IMG/VR virus record: IMGVR_UViG_3300042465_003746
Location: 23,414 to 87,413 of that record
DNA from: a virus
Direction: 5' to 3' (one strand)
DNA length: 64,000 bases
Positions 23,047 through 32,387 of this stretch are shown here, piece by piece (the first letter of the stretch is position 1; each line of letters begins with the position of its first letter). The translations under genes and the position numbers were made by a program. The notes below the pieces were generated by a model. It worked only from the letters and a program-made list of their open reading frames with translations, searched no databases and had not been told where the DNA came from.

Positions 23047-25476
23047 ATGAGTTCTCCAGTTAAAATGCAAGGATATATTAGTTTCCCTAGACAGAAACTA
23101 CCTGATTCTAAAAAAGATGACAATTGGTTTAAAAAGAATATGGACTTTGCAGAGCATTTATTAACCTCTGATGTAAACCTACGTTCTAACTTTAAGAATA
23201 AAAAAGCTAACTATAATCTAAGAGCTAATATAATTAACGTCAAGGATTTTGAAAAATTTATTAATCCTGATAATTTAGACCTAGAATCCCTTCCTGCATC
23301 TTTTCAGCATATAGGAATAGAGAATTCTAAGATTAATTTATTACTTGGAGAATATTCTAAAAGAAAAAAAGAATTTAAAGCATATATCTCAGCTAACGAT
23401 AAAGACGGTATCTCTAGAAAAGAAGAACAATTAATGGAGCAAATTACTTCAGAAATAACTTCTATGATTAAGAGTACTTCTATTTCTGAAGAAGAAATTA
23501 AGAAACGATTAGAGCAATTAAATAAGTATCAAACTTATGATTTCCAAGATATCGCAGAAATAACTGCTAATAAAATCCTTAAGAAAGAATACAAAGAAGG
23601 AGACTTCGATTTTACTTTCCTACGTACTTTTGAAGACCTACTAGTTGGGGGCGAGGAAATAATGTATTGTGGAGTACTTGGGGGTAACCCAGTAATGAGA
23701 CGAGTAAATCCAATGAATCTATATACAATGGGGGGTAACTCTATGTATATTGAAGATGCAGATATTATTGTTGAATACGGATATAAATCAGTAGGGCAGA
23801 TAATAGATGATTATTGGGAAGAACTTTCTGAAGACGATGTAGATTTCTTAGAAAGAGGTAAGTCTGATGCTTCTGCAGGAGGCGGTGGTATAGGATTAAA
23901 TAGAGATGTATCTGTTTATGATTACTACGGAGAACAAGGAGCCTTAAGTATTTTCCATCCTAATGAGATGGGGACTAGAACTTTCTCAGGAGCTTTTGAT
24001 ACTTATGGAAACGTAAGAGTACTTAAAGTATGTTGGAGATCAAGAAGAAAGATTGGTGAATTAACTTTCTTTGATGATGAAGGACAAGAACAAAAAGATT
24101 GGGTTCCTGAAGATTACAAAGTTAATAAAGACTTAGGTGAAACAGTAAAATGGATATGGGTAAATGAGTGGATGGAAGGTACTAAAATTGCTGACCACGT
24201 TTACACACTAATGCGTCCTGTACCTTATGCTAGTAAATCTATAGTTAATAAATCCAAAGGAACTCCTCCTTACGTAGGAAGTGTGAATTCAACAAATGAT
24301 TACAAAGTACAATCATTGATGGATATTATGAAGCCAATGAGTTACTCTTATGATATTGCTTATTACAAAAGAGAATTAGCTATTGCTACTTATAAAGGTT
24401 CTTTCACTGCACTTAATTCTTCACTGGTGCCTTCAGGATGGGACCCAAAAGAGTGGATGCGATATGTTACTATAAACAAATTTGCTTGGCTAGACCCAAC
24501 TAATGAAATACTTAAAGGGCCTTCTCAAGGTAAATCAGCAGGAGCTTTCAACACACTTACAGCTCAACAAATACAAGTAGGAGATCCAAATGAAATAGGT
24601 ATGTATACTAATCTGATGTTGGACATAGAAAATACTCTAGGTAAATTAGCAGGTGTAACAGGAGCCAGAGAAGGACAAATAGAAAATAGAGAAGCAGTAG
24701 GAAATGTAGAGAGAGAAGTTGCACAGACTAATCATATCACTGAGAAGTGGTTTGCTATAGATGCTAACTTCCGTAAAAGAGTTCTTACTAAGTTCCTAGA
24801 ATGTTGTAAATACTCTTATAAGAAAAATCCTAAGAAAGGACAGTTCTTGTTAGATGATATGGGGCAAGTAATGATTAATAATTTTGATGAATTTGTTGCA
24901 ACTGAATATGACTTACATGTATCTAATGCTACAGCAGATACGCAGTTATACAATGACCTAAGATCTTTAGCACAAGCAGCTATCCAAAATGGCCAAGCTA
25001 CTATTGCAGACTTAGCAGCAATATCACAATCAGAATCTGTACAAGAAGTTGCTAGAAGACTTGATGATTCAGCTAGAAAAATCAAAGAGCAAAATGATGC
25101 GATGCAAGAAAAACAACTTGCTGCACAACAGGAAAATGCTCAAATGCAAATGAAAGAGAAACAGGATACCCGTGCATTTGAAGCAGGTGAAGCAGAAAAA
25201 GATAGAGATCTTAAACGAGAAGAAATCGCTTCCAAAGAAAGAATGCATGAACTAGGTCAATTATCTACTCACGTTAGAGAGATAGAAGGCAGAGAAGATA
25301 TGGACACAGATAGTAACGGTGTGGGAGATTATTTAGATATCAAACGTACAGAAGTTGACGAAGAATATAAACAAAATCAAATTAGATTAGGAGAAGCTAA
25401 ACTAGCTGAACAAATAAGATCTAATACTGCTAAAGAGAAAATAGCTAAAGAAAAAGGAAATAACCCAACTAAATAA
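23047..25476 (+). CDS. Portal protein
   Basis: An 809-aa protein immediately after TerL. The length, the central beta/alpha core (YDFQDIAEITANKIL, MRRVNPMNLYTMGG) and the long helical, Q/E/K-rich C-terminal region (about residues 690-760) fit the barrel-bearing portals of crAss-like and P22-like podoviruses. It forms the 12-fold ring through which DNA passes. Identification is by position, length and architecture rather than one motif. A partial -7-like TATCTTAA lies at 23026. Confidence 0.88.
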   Translation: MSSPVKMQGYISFPRQKLPDSKKDDNWFKKNMDFAEHLLTSDVNLRSNFKNKKANYNLRANIINVKDFEKFINPDNLDLESLPASFQHIGIENSKINLLLGEYSKRKKEFKAYISANDKDGISRKEEQLMEQITSEITSMIKSTSISEEEIKKRLEQLNKYQTYDFQDIAEITANKILKKEYKEGDFDFTFLRTFEDLLVGGEEIMYCGVLGGNPVMRRVNPMNLYTMGGNSMYIEDADIIVEYGYKSVGQIIDDYWEELSEDDVDFLERGKSDASAGGGGIGLNRDVSVYDYYGEQGALSIFHPNEMGTRTFSGAFDTYGNVRVLKVCWRSRRKIGELTFFDDEGQEQKDWVPEDYKVNKDLGETVKWIWVNEWMEGTKIADHVYTLMRPVPYASKSIVNKSKGTPPYVGSVNSTNDYKVQSLMDIMKPMSYSYDIAYYKRELAIATYKGSFTALNSSLVPSGWDPKEWMRYVTINKFAWLDPTNEILKGPSQGKSAGAFNTLTAQQIQVGDPNEIGMYTNLMLDIENTLGKLAGVTGAREGQIENREAVGNVEREVAQTNHITEKWFAIDANFRKRVLTKFLECCKYSYKKNPKKGQFLLDDMGQVMINNFDEFVATEYDLHVSNATADTQLYNDLRSLAQAAIQNGQATIADLAAISQSESVQEVARRLDDSARKIKEQNDAMQEKQLAAQQENAQMQMKEKQDTRAFEAGEAEKDRDLKREEIASKERMHELGQLSTHVREIEGREDMDTDSNGVGDYLDIKRTEVDEEYKQNQIRLGEAKLAEQIRSNTAKEKIAKEKGNNPTK

Positions 25477-25552
25477 AGCTATAGCCCTATAGAAGAAATG
25501 ATAAAAAATATATAGGCTATTTATAAAAATTATTTTAATATTGTAACCAAAT

Positions 25553-25563
25553 AACGACAGCAA
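25553..25563 (+). promoter_or_regulatory. Leader motif AACGACAGCAA, copy 1
   Basis: The 11-base motif ends 2 bases before the ATG of the scaffold-like gene. An identical copy ends 2 bases before the ATG at 28385. No Shine-Dalgarno site is present at either place, so it may be a translation-enhancing leader. Confidence 0.4.
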
Positions 25564-25565
25564 AT

Positions 25566-26753
25566 ATGAGTGAAGAAACTAATGACCTATTTGAAGGACT
25601 TCAAATAATGTCACCAGCTGAGTTAAATTCAGCTATAGAATCTAAAAATGAAAGTGAAGAACCTTCACAAAGAAAAGAGGAGGAAGAGGAAGAAGAAGAG
25701 TTTACTCTTAATCCTGTAGAAGCAGAAAGAGGAGATGATGAAACTACTAGAGAGAATAGAGTAGTTGCAGAAAAAACTGAAAAAAATACTAATTCTAACG
25801 AGAATAGGAATGAAGTAGTTTATAAAGCCTTAATGAAGGAACTAGTTACCGCAGGAGTTTTAACCATTGAAGAAATGGAAAAACTAGATGAGATGCCAGG
25901 AACCTTTGATTCAATTAAGGAATTAGTAAACAAAACAGTTGAAACAAATTTTAAAGCTAAAGAGAGCAATTGGAAAAGTAATATGTCTTCTGCAAAGAAA
26001 AGATTTTTAGAAATCGAAGATGCATTTGATGAAACTGACCAAGCAATCTTAATGGCACAGAGATTAGAGTTCTTTGATACAGTAAGTATAGATGCAGTTA
26101 AAGCTGATGTAGGTTTGCAAAAACAAATCTATTATGAGCAACTAAAAGCTAAAAACTTCTCAGATGCAGATGCACTAGAAGCAATTGAAGATGCAGAAGC
26201 TATTAATAAATTAGAGGAAAAGTCTTTAAAAGCAATTCCTGAATTAAAGGCAATGTCTCAACATGTAGTTAGTGAGTCTAGAAATAATAAAGAATTAAAA
26301 ACTAAGGCAGAACAAAAAGCTCAAATGGATGCTTTTGAAAACTTACTTGGACATATAGATACAAGAGAATTTTTTATCGATGGTTTAAATTTAAATAAAA
26401 TTGCTAAAGATAAATTAAAAAGTAACATAGTAAATCCTGTTTACACAGACCCTAAATCAGGCAAAGAGTTTAACAGTTTAATGTATAAACAACAAAGAAA
26501 TCCAGTAGAGTTTGAAATGTTGATTAATTACTATGATACTATGGGATTGTTTAACTTAGATAAGGAGGGTAAATTTAAACCCGATATTGCTAAGTTAAAA
26601 GCAGTCGCTAAAACAGCAGCTATTAATGAATTAGATAAAGTAATAGCAGCAGAAGAACAAAGAGGCGTAGGTAGAAATACATCTGTAGAAACCTCTAAGA
26701 AAACAGAAGGGATTTTAAGCATGCTTGAAAAAGCAACTGGAAATAATAAATAA
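25566..26753 (+). CDS. Scaffold-like acidic coiled-coil protein
   Basis: A 395-aa protein between portal and major capsid protein. The first 85 residues are very acidic (a run of EEEEEEE near 39-45), the rest is mostly helical with many Lys/Glu heptads and a helical C-terminus (ILSMLEKATGNN). Position, charge and helix content match phage scaffolding proteins, which fill the procapsid and leave before packaging. No protease motif is visible. A 90-base spacer precedes it and contains no gene. Confidence 0.7.
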   Translation: MSEETNDLFEGLQIMSPAELNSAIESKNESEEPSQRKEEEEEEEEFTLNPVEAERGDDETTRENRVVAEKTEKNTNSNENRNEVVYKALMKELVTAGVLTIEEMEKLDEMPGTFDSIKELVNKTVETNFKAKESNWKSNMSSAKKRFLEIEDAFDETDQAILMAQRLEFFDTVSIDAVKADVGLQKQIYYEQLKAKNFSDADALEAIEDAEAINKLEEKSLKAIPELKAMSQHVVSESRNNKELKTKAEQKAQMDAFENLLGHIDTREFFIDGLNLNKIAKDKLKSNIVNPVYTDPKSGKEFNSLMYKQQRNPVEFEMLINYYDTMGLFNLDKEGKFKPDIAKLKAVAKTAAINELDKVIAAEEQRGVGRNTSVETSKKTEGILSMLEKATGNNK

Positions 26754-26789
26754 AAATAATTCGTCTAACAAATTAATTAAAAACAAAAA

Positions 26790-28301
26790 ATGGCTCAATT
26801 ACTTCCATTACAACGGTATGAAGCTAAAGACTACAATGGTTTGGTTACTGATAACCACTTCCATTCTTTGTATCAACAAAAACCTCAGTTGATTAGTAAT
26901 GTGATTAAACAAATCTACAAAACTAACCTACAAGGTAAATTACGTGAATTCGTAGATCGTTTTCCTGTTAAAGAAGTAGAACAAGAAAATGGTTTCTACA
27001 ACTGGATGTTGCAAGGACAACATGATAAAAATCTTCCTCTAGTAGATGCTGAAACTATTGACGGACGTACTATCTCTGCAGGGACTTTCCCAGCAAACGT
27101 TGGTGCTAACGGAGAACGTTTCTATTTAGTATTTGACGAGCCTTTGTTCGAAGAAACTAACGTATTACGTGGAGAAGTTGATGATTATCATTTGTTGGTT
27201 AAGAAATCGATGGACGCAGGTTCTCGTTACAAAGTTGAAGTTGAATTAGTAACTGATAACTCTAATAAGACTATTCCTTCTGAGGAATTGACTATTGGTT
27301 CTCGTTGGTCTAAATTCTACTCTCTTTCTCCTTCTACATTATCTTACCAAGGTGCTAAGCCTTATTTCACTTCTCCTTGGAGAATGGAAAATCGTCCTTC
27401 TACATTACGTATGGAGTATGAAGTTGCAGGTAACACAATCAACAAAGGTAAGAACGAACCATTAGAGTTTGGATTCTCTTACAAAGGACAACAAGAATCT
27501 ATCTGGGTAAATTACCAAGATTTGGTAGCTCACCACCAGTGTGAAGAAATGTTTGCTCGTATGTTGATGTACGGTAAGAAAAACTGGACAGCTGACCACA
27601 AATATTTGAACAAAGATGACAAAACGAAATATGCTATCGAATCAGGTGCAGGTTTCTTTGAGCAAATTGCTCCATCTAACGTTCACTACTACAACTCTTA
27701 TGACCTTGATTGGCATTTAGAATTGTTATTAGATATGGGTGTTGGTAAAATTGAAAGAGGTAAGCGTGTAATTCACTTGTTAACAGGAGAATTTGGTGCT
27801 ATTGAAATCTCTAAGCAAATCCAAGCTAAATCTGGAACAGGTAAGTTTACTGTAATCTCTGACAAATTCTTAATGTCTAATACAGACGCTGGGAACCTAG
27901 GTGGTAAAAACACTAAAGGATTGATGGAGCCACAGTGGAACGTGTACGAATGGTACAATGGTGTTGTTATCAAAGTTGAAATCGTTGATTTCTTCGATGA
28001 TGATGTATACTTCCCACAACGTCACCCAGATGGAAAAGGTATCGTAGAATCTCACAGAATCCTTGCTTTGGATTATGGAGACAATGCAGGTATCTACCGT
28101 GTTAAACCAAAAGGAGTTCCTGATTATAATTGGGCTTATATCCCAGGTATGAGAGACCCGTTCTCTCCAGCAGGAAAAGGTTCACCTAAAATGGTTGCAT
28201 CACGTGTTGACGGTTATGAAGTACATTTCCAGAAATGGGGTGGATTAATGATTGAAGACCCTACAAAAGTAGTTGACCTACGTCTTTCAGTAGAAAGATA
28301 A
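26790..28301 (+). CDS. Major capsid protein (HK97 fold expected)
   Basis: A 503-aa protein in the capsid position and of the length usual for crAss-like major capsid proteins. It begins MAQLLPLQRYEAKDYNGLV and has the Bacteroidota phage capsid style of alternating beta strands and aromatic turns. Codon use differs from all neighbours: CGT for arginine and GGT for glycine are common, and the sequence is less AT-rich, as expected of the most strongly expressed gene. A terminator follows within 20 bases. Confidence 0.88.
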   Translation: MAQLLPLQRYEAKDYNGLVTDNHFHSLYQQKPQLISNVIKQIYKTNLQGKLREFVDRFPVKEVEQENGFYNWMLQGQHDKNLPLVDAETIDGRTISAGTFPANVGANGERFYLVFDEPLFEETNVLRGEVDDYHLLVKKSMDAGSRYKVEVELVTDNSNKTIPSEELTIGSRWSKFYSLSPSTLSYQGAKPYFTSPWRMENRPSTLRMEYEVAGNTINKGKNEPLEFGFSYKGQQESIWVNYQDLVAHHQCEEMFARMLMYGKKNWTADHKYLNKDDKTKYAIESGAGFFEQIAPSNVHYYNSYDLDWHLELLLDMGVGKIERGKRVIHLLTGEFGAIEISKQIQAKSGTGKFTVISDKFLMSNTDAGNLGGKNTKGLMEPQWNVYEWYNGVVIKVEIVDFFDDDVYFPQRHPDGKGIVESHRILALDYGDNAGIYRVKPKGVPDYNWAYIPGMRDPFSPAGKGSPKMVASRVDGYEVHFQKWGGLMIEDPTKVVDLRLSVER

Positions 28302-28319
28302 CCTACTATACAAAATGAT

Positions 28320-28352
28320 CCCCTCGGAGTTGAACGCCTCGAGGGGACATTT
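28320..28352 (+). terminator. Strong terminator after the major capsid gene
   Basis: CCCCTCG (28320-28326) pairs with CGAGGGG (28340-28346), loop 13 bases, followed by ACATTTTT. It may cap the capsid transcript or attenuate read-through into the structural genes downstream. Confidence 0.75.
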
Positions 28353-28371
28353 TTAATAAAGAGAATTAACA

Positions 28372-28382
28372 AACGACAGCAA
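28372..28382 (+). promoter_or_regulatory. Leader motif AACGACAGCAA, copy 2
   Basis: Identical to the motif at 25553-25563 and with the same 2-base spacing to the start codon (28385). Confidence 0.4.
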
Positions 28383-28384
28383 TA

Positions 28385-29323
28385 ATGGAGACAGCAGAAA
28401 AAGAAAAAGTAGTTTTCGGTACATTTTTACAAGATAGAATTGTAGCCGTAAAGCCAGTAGAATCAGGGGGTAAATGGAGTACCTTATTAGTTGCAAATCA
28501 GGATAACAAAAAAGATCCTTTTTTATACAACAAAGCAAAACGAAGCTACCAAGTTCCACTTAACAGTGAGCAAAGAGGCGGAGGAGTAAAAGTAGTTCTA
28601 GACGATCAAAAGAGAGTTAGAATTCAAAAATACATGGAGTCCTTTCCTAATGGAATGACTCAAAAAGAGTTCTTTGAAAAAGAATTAGGAGTAGATTTAA
28701 ACCCTACACTTAAAGCAGAAGATAACTTCTGGAGAACAGATAGAAGAGGTAGAGTAGTATTAACTAAAGAAGGTACTACATTAAATCTTAATCATTCTCT
28801 AGATATGTTAAAGTATCTTATATTATTAGCTAATAAGATGTTAGTATCTCCTTCTTATGATGAAAGAGTATTAAAAGCAACTTACGAGTTTATGATTGTA
28901 GATGAGAGCAAAGTAACAGTTAAGAAATTGGCCGAAGCTAGCGTTAAAGCTAATGCATACATTAAGTTTGCAGAAGTTACTAATAGCAAGAAATCAACCA
29001 TTGGATTTATCAAATCTCTTGGAAGAACTATACCTGCAACTGCTACAGAAGATTGGTTGAAAAACGAAGTATTAAATATTGTGGATAGTAATCCTGAATA
29101 TTTCTTAGAGATTGTTAATCACCCACAATACAATGAAAGAATTTTTGTACAAGAATCAGTAGAAGCTGGTGCAATTATCCGTAAAGGAGAAAAGAGATAT
29201 ACTCTTGATAATGGTTCAGAATTAGGTGACCTTACAGATGTTGTAAATTACTTATTAAACCCTGACAATCAAGAAGTAAAAATGAGAATAAAAGGAAAAA
29301 TTGATTTAGCAAAACGTAACTAA
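28385..29323 (+). CDS. Conserved structural or assembly protein after the capsid gene (312 aa)
   Basis: A 312-aa protein with a beta-rich N-terminal third (METAEKEKVVFGTFLQDRIV...) and a helical rest. It holds the position directly after the major capsid gene where crAss-like genomes keep a conserved structural protein. No cysteine, no membrane segment. The exact role is unknown; a head completion or decoration role is inferred. Confidence 0.7.
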   Translation: METAEKEKVVFGTFLQDRIVAVKPVESGGKWSTLLVANQDNKKDPFLYNKAKRSYQVPLNSEQRGGGVKVVLDDQKRVRIQKYMESFPNGMTQKEFFEKELGVDLNPTLKAEDNFWRTDRRGRVVLTKEGTTLNLNHSLDMLKYLILLANKMLVSPSYDERVLKATYEFMIVDESKVTVKKLAEASVKANAYIKFAEVTNSKKSTIGFIKSLGRTIPATATEDWLKNEVLNIVDSNPEYFLEIVNHPQYNERIFVQESVEAGAIIRKGEKRYTLDNGSELGDLTDVVNYLLNPDNQEVKMRIKGKIDLAKRN

Positions 29324-29325
29324 TT

Positions 29326-30090
29326 ATGACTGCAAACCAAATGGCCGATGCATTAGAATTAAAACTAGACAGAAGTGATAGTTTTGGTTCTCCTGGATAT
29401 GAAGATTTTGAATTATCTTCTGTCTTAAGTGAGGCTAATGAATTGTATGTTAAAAAGTACTTTGATGAATTAAACAACAGAAAGGGTAAAGGCTTTCAAG
29501 AAACAGAGATTAGGGACCAAGGTTTGGGAGCGTTAATAAAAGACGCTCCTTCTCTAATTCCTTCAACTTCACAAGTCGGTATAATAGTTAATACCGATGT
29601 AGTAGGAAAGTTCTTTGACTTACCACGTGACCACATGTATACTATTTACGAAGAATGTATAATAGATAAAACAACATGTGGAACAACAAGTAATATAGTA
29701 GCTTATGTTATACCAATAGCTCATACAGAAATGCAGAGATTTAGTTGGAGTAAATATAAGAAACCTTTTTATAGAATTTCAGGGGACTCAAGAGTATGGA
29801 GATCTGAATTTTCTAGACAAGTAACAGGAATTAACCCAGCAACACCTGCAACTGCAAAAAGACACGAAATGTTTACAGACGGTACTTTTAACATTAACAC
29901 TTATCATATGCGTTATGTTAAAAATCCTGAAGCAATTGTAGTAGACAGAGATACTCCTGCTAATCAACGTAACTGCGAGTTAGATAATTCTACTCACATA
30001 GTTATAATAGACATAGCAATGAGTTTAATGTCTGATAGAATAAGAGAACAAAGAATGCAAAACATAGAGCAATTTAAAGAGCTCGAATAA
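29326..30090 (+). CDS. Head-tail connection candidate (254 aa)
   Basis: A 254-aa protein starting MTANQMADALELKLDRSDSFG, followed by a mixed domain with DLPRDHMYTIYEECIIDKTTCG and a helical C-terminus (LMSDRIREQRMQNIEQFKELE). The N-terminal helix, long beta-rich middle and helical end fit a neck or ring protein of the portal-proximal tail. Assignment is by position and general layout. Confidence 0.65.
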   Translation: MTANQMADALELKLDRSDSFGSPGYEDFELSSVLSEANELYVKKYFDELNNRKGKGFQETEIRDQGLGALIKDAPSLIPSTSQVGIIVNTDVVGKFFDLPRDHMYTIYEECIIDKTTCGTTSNIVAYVIPIAHTEMQRFSWSKYKKPFYRISGDSRVWRSEFSRQVTGINPATPATAKRHEMFTDGTFNINTYHMRYVKNPEAIVVDRDTPANQRNCELDNSTHIVIIDIAMSLMSDRIREQRMQNIEQFKELE

Positions 30091-30121
30091 ATAATAATTA
30101 TTAATTATAAAACAAACAGAA

Positions 30122-31459
30122 ATGTTAAGAAAAGCAAACAACGTATTCAGCGTTTTACTGAATGATGCTTCTAAGTTAACTTCAGCTTTGCCAGCAACAA
30201 CTGCAGGGGTAGTTGTAACTGATGCAAATCTTGAAGCAGGTGCTATTGTTGTAACTGATTTAGGGCTACAAAGATTAAGTGCTGCAGAATATACTGCATT
30301 AGCAAATGGTGACCAATTTCTTGTAGTGCAAGGAAAAGGTGTTGGACAGCCTCTTATGAAGTCTCCAGTATTAACTAAAGGTAAGATCAAATTGACTGCA
30401 GCTCGTTTTAAAGCAGCTGTTCAACAAGTTACTACAATTGGTTATAATGGAACAACAGGAGCTCTTCCTGTAGCTAATTCAACTGATTTCTGGATCAAAA
30501 TCCGTAAGCGTGATAATGATGCAGCTAACCGTTCTCAACCAATGAGTTTATTTGCAGGACCTGTTCGTACAGACCTTACAGGTACTCAAGCAGAACTTGC
30601 TACTTTACTTGTAACTAGTGGAGCAAGAAACTTTAAAGATGAGCCTGCAAATGGTTATCTAAAATTTGAAATGATTTGTGATAATGCAGGCGCAGCTTCT
30701 ACAGCAGCTTCAGGAACTATCACTTTTACTAATGGTTCTAGAGTTATTACAACTTCTGGAGTTACTCCAGCAACTGATTACCCAATAGGGTCATTTATTA
30801 GAATTGGAACTACAGTAACTTCTCCAGTATACAAAGTAGCAGCTGTTAGCAATGCTTTGCAGACAATTACTTTAACATCTGCTTATACAGGAACAACAGG
30901 TACTTTAACTGTTACTAACCATCAATTTATAACTGCAGTTTTAGCAGCAGCAGCTAATTTTGGAATTACTATAACAGGTAAAGCAGCTCCATTTAATGTT
31001 AATACATTCCGTGATTATTATGCTAACCGTTTTACTGCAACTTTCTCTGATTCTAGTACTTTAAATACACCTACAATGGGAGCTCGTAATGGTAATGGAG
31101 TATGGCAACAAGTTGCTATGGACGAGTACATGAACTATGGTTTTGAAGGTCAAAATAATCAGTTGGCTACTCCAGCATTAAATCGTGATCAAGTAGTTAA
31201 AATCCCTGGTGTAGGAACTGCAACAGCATTAACTTCTAAATATTGCGCTTTAAACATTGCTTGGGAAGAATCTCTTTCAGGACTTGTTTCTATGGCAGGT
31301 GGAAAAGGTAATGTAGTAGTTTACATTAATCTTACAGATAGTTCAGGTTTAGGAAAAATTTCTACTCCAACAACTACTACAGGAAATGAATTCATCACAG
31401 TATTTGGAGGTCCTACTGCTTTTGGCGTAGCTGCCCTTACAGATTTGGATGAAATTTAA
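30122..31459 (+). CDS. Auxiliary or minor capsid structural protein (445 aa)
   Basis: A 445-aa protein poor in charged residues and rich in A, T, G and V, with many predicted beta strands. It includes a segment TLTSAYTGTTGTLTVTNH that resembles an inserted Ig- or collagen-free beta domain. It is followed by a strong terminator, suggesting an abundant product. crAss-like heads carry an auxiliary capsid protein encoded in this area, and this is the best candidate here. The specific role is inferred. Confidence 0.65.
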   Translation: MLRKANNVFSVLLNDASKLTSALPATTAGVVVTDANLEAGAIVVTDLGLQRLSAAEYTALANGDQFLVVQGKGVGQPLMKSPVLTKGKIKLTAARFKAAVQQVTTIGYNGTTGALPVANSTDFWIKIRKRDNDAANRSQPMSLFAGPVRTDLTGTQAELATLLVTSGARNFKDEPANGYLKFEMICDNAGAASTAASGTITFTNGSRVITTSGVTPATDYPIGSFIRIGTTVTSPVYKVAAVSNALQTITLTSAYTGTTGTLTVTNHQFITAVLAAAANFGITITGKAAPFNVNTFRDYYANRFTATFSDSSTLNTPTMGARNGNGVWQQVAMDEYMNYGFEGQNNQLATPALNRDQVVKIPGVGTATALTSKYCALNIAWEESLSGLVSMAGGKGNVVVYINLTDSSGLGKISTPTTTTGNEFITVFGGPTAFGVAALTDLDEI

Positions 31460-31479
31460 TTTGTAATTCTCCAACCCTC

Positions 31480-31535
31480 AGTAGCCTGCCACACATTTGC
31501 TGTCAACAAAAGTGGTGGGCTACTATATTTTTTTT
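31480..31535 (+). terminator. Terminator after the 445-aa structural gene
   Basis: AGTAGCC..CCAC (31480-31492) pairs with GTGG..GGCTACT (31512-31524), with TG mismatches between the two stem blocks, followed by TATATTTTTTTT. This is the clearest rho-independent terminator in the late region. Confidence 0.85.
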
Positions 31536-31536
31536 G

Positions 31537-31544
31537 TATCTTTG
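31537..31544 (+). promoter_or_regulatory. Bacteroidota-type -7 box restarting transcription of the fibre cluster
   Basis: TATCTTTG directly follows the terminator T run and lies 20 bases before the ATG at 31565. The terminator-promoter pair indicates that the fibre genes have their own transcript. Confidence 0.65.
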
Positions 31545-31564
31545 ACAAACTTTAAATTACTTCT

Positions 31565-32377
31565 ATGTCTTTAGTTCCTAAAATATCTCTTACTTTAAGT
31601 AATAAATGTAACAAAGTAACCCTTAATGAGGAAACTAGTGCTTACTCTTTAACTAATACAGGAGGATGGGGAGGTCCTAATATAGATACTTCAGATATAG
31701 ATGTAGCAACTGTAAATGTTTTTCCATTTACTTATAGTTCTTTAACTAACGCTGTAGGTCTAGGAGATATCTCAGGAGTTATATTTACTGATACTACACA
31801 TCTTTCAGGAATATTTACAGTAGGACAAACTTTAACGGGAATAGGAGTAACTCCAGGAACTGTTATTACAGCTTTACTAACAGGCACAGGGGCTAACAAT
31901 GGAGGTACTTATCAAGTAAGTATTTCACAAACAGTAACCACTACTCCAATCACAGGAGCTAGTGTTTTAGCACAATTTATATTAAAGAATTCTACTATTG
32001 ATGTATACCCAAGTTTAACGCCAGCTCCTTTTATTGCTATATCAGAAGCTAATTGGGCACAGCCTGATGGTGTTTACCAAGTTATATATTCTGTAACATC
32101 AGGAGTAACTGAATATAAAAATGCTACACAACACGAACTATTCTTATGCAATCTATGTAATTGTAAAGATAGACTTGTTGTAGCTTTAATTGATGCATGT
32201 GATTCTATCACTGTAAAGAAATTAAAAGACCAAGTAGATCAAATGGAAATCTTTATCTACGGAATACAATCTGCATTTGCTTGCGGAGATTTTGATACTG
32301 CTGAAGCTATACTTACTGCAGCAACTACTTATTGTCAAACAATTGTCGACTGTGGCTGCGGCTGCGGAGGCTGCTAA
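31565..32377 (+). CDS. Fibre-cluster structural protein with cysteine-rich tail (270 aa)
   Basis: A beta-rich protein starting MSLVPKISLTLSNKCNKVTL. Residues about 75-125 form a module GQTLTGIGVTPGTVITALLTGTG plus GGTYQVSISQ that I know from phage fibre and structural proteins. The C-terminal 70 residues are helical with paired cysteines (LCNLCNCKDRL, ACGDFDTAEA) and end in CGCGCGGC. The final cysteines could bind a metal or cross-link to the neighbouring fibres, which start MCGCK. Probably a base or adapter for the head fibres. Confidence 0.65.
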   Translation: MSLVPKISLTLSNKCNKVTLNEETSAYSLTNTGGWGGPNIDTSDIDVATVNVFPFTYSSLTNAVGLGDISGVIFTDTTHLSGIFTVGQTLTGIGVTPGTVITALLTGTGANNGGTYQVSISQTVTTTPITGASVLAQFILKNSTIDVYPSLTPAPFIAISEANWAQPDGVYQVIYSVTSGVTEYKNATQHELFLCNLCNCKDRLVVALIDACDSITVKKLKDQVDQMEIFIYGIQSAFACGDFDTAEAILTAATTYCQTIVDCGCGCGGC

Positions 32378-32387
32378 TATAATTATT

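Noticed and set aside
30025-30390. 121-aa minus-strand frame
   Set aside because: Shadow of two well-supported plus-strand structural genes; crosses their junction without its own leader.
32277-32387. N-terminal 37-residue extension of fibre A
   Set aside because: It overlaps the end of the previous gene, is low complexity, and the paralogue shows that the protein begins MCGCK.
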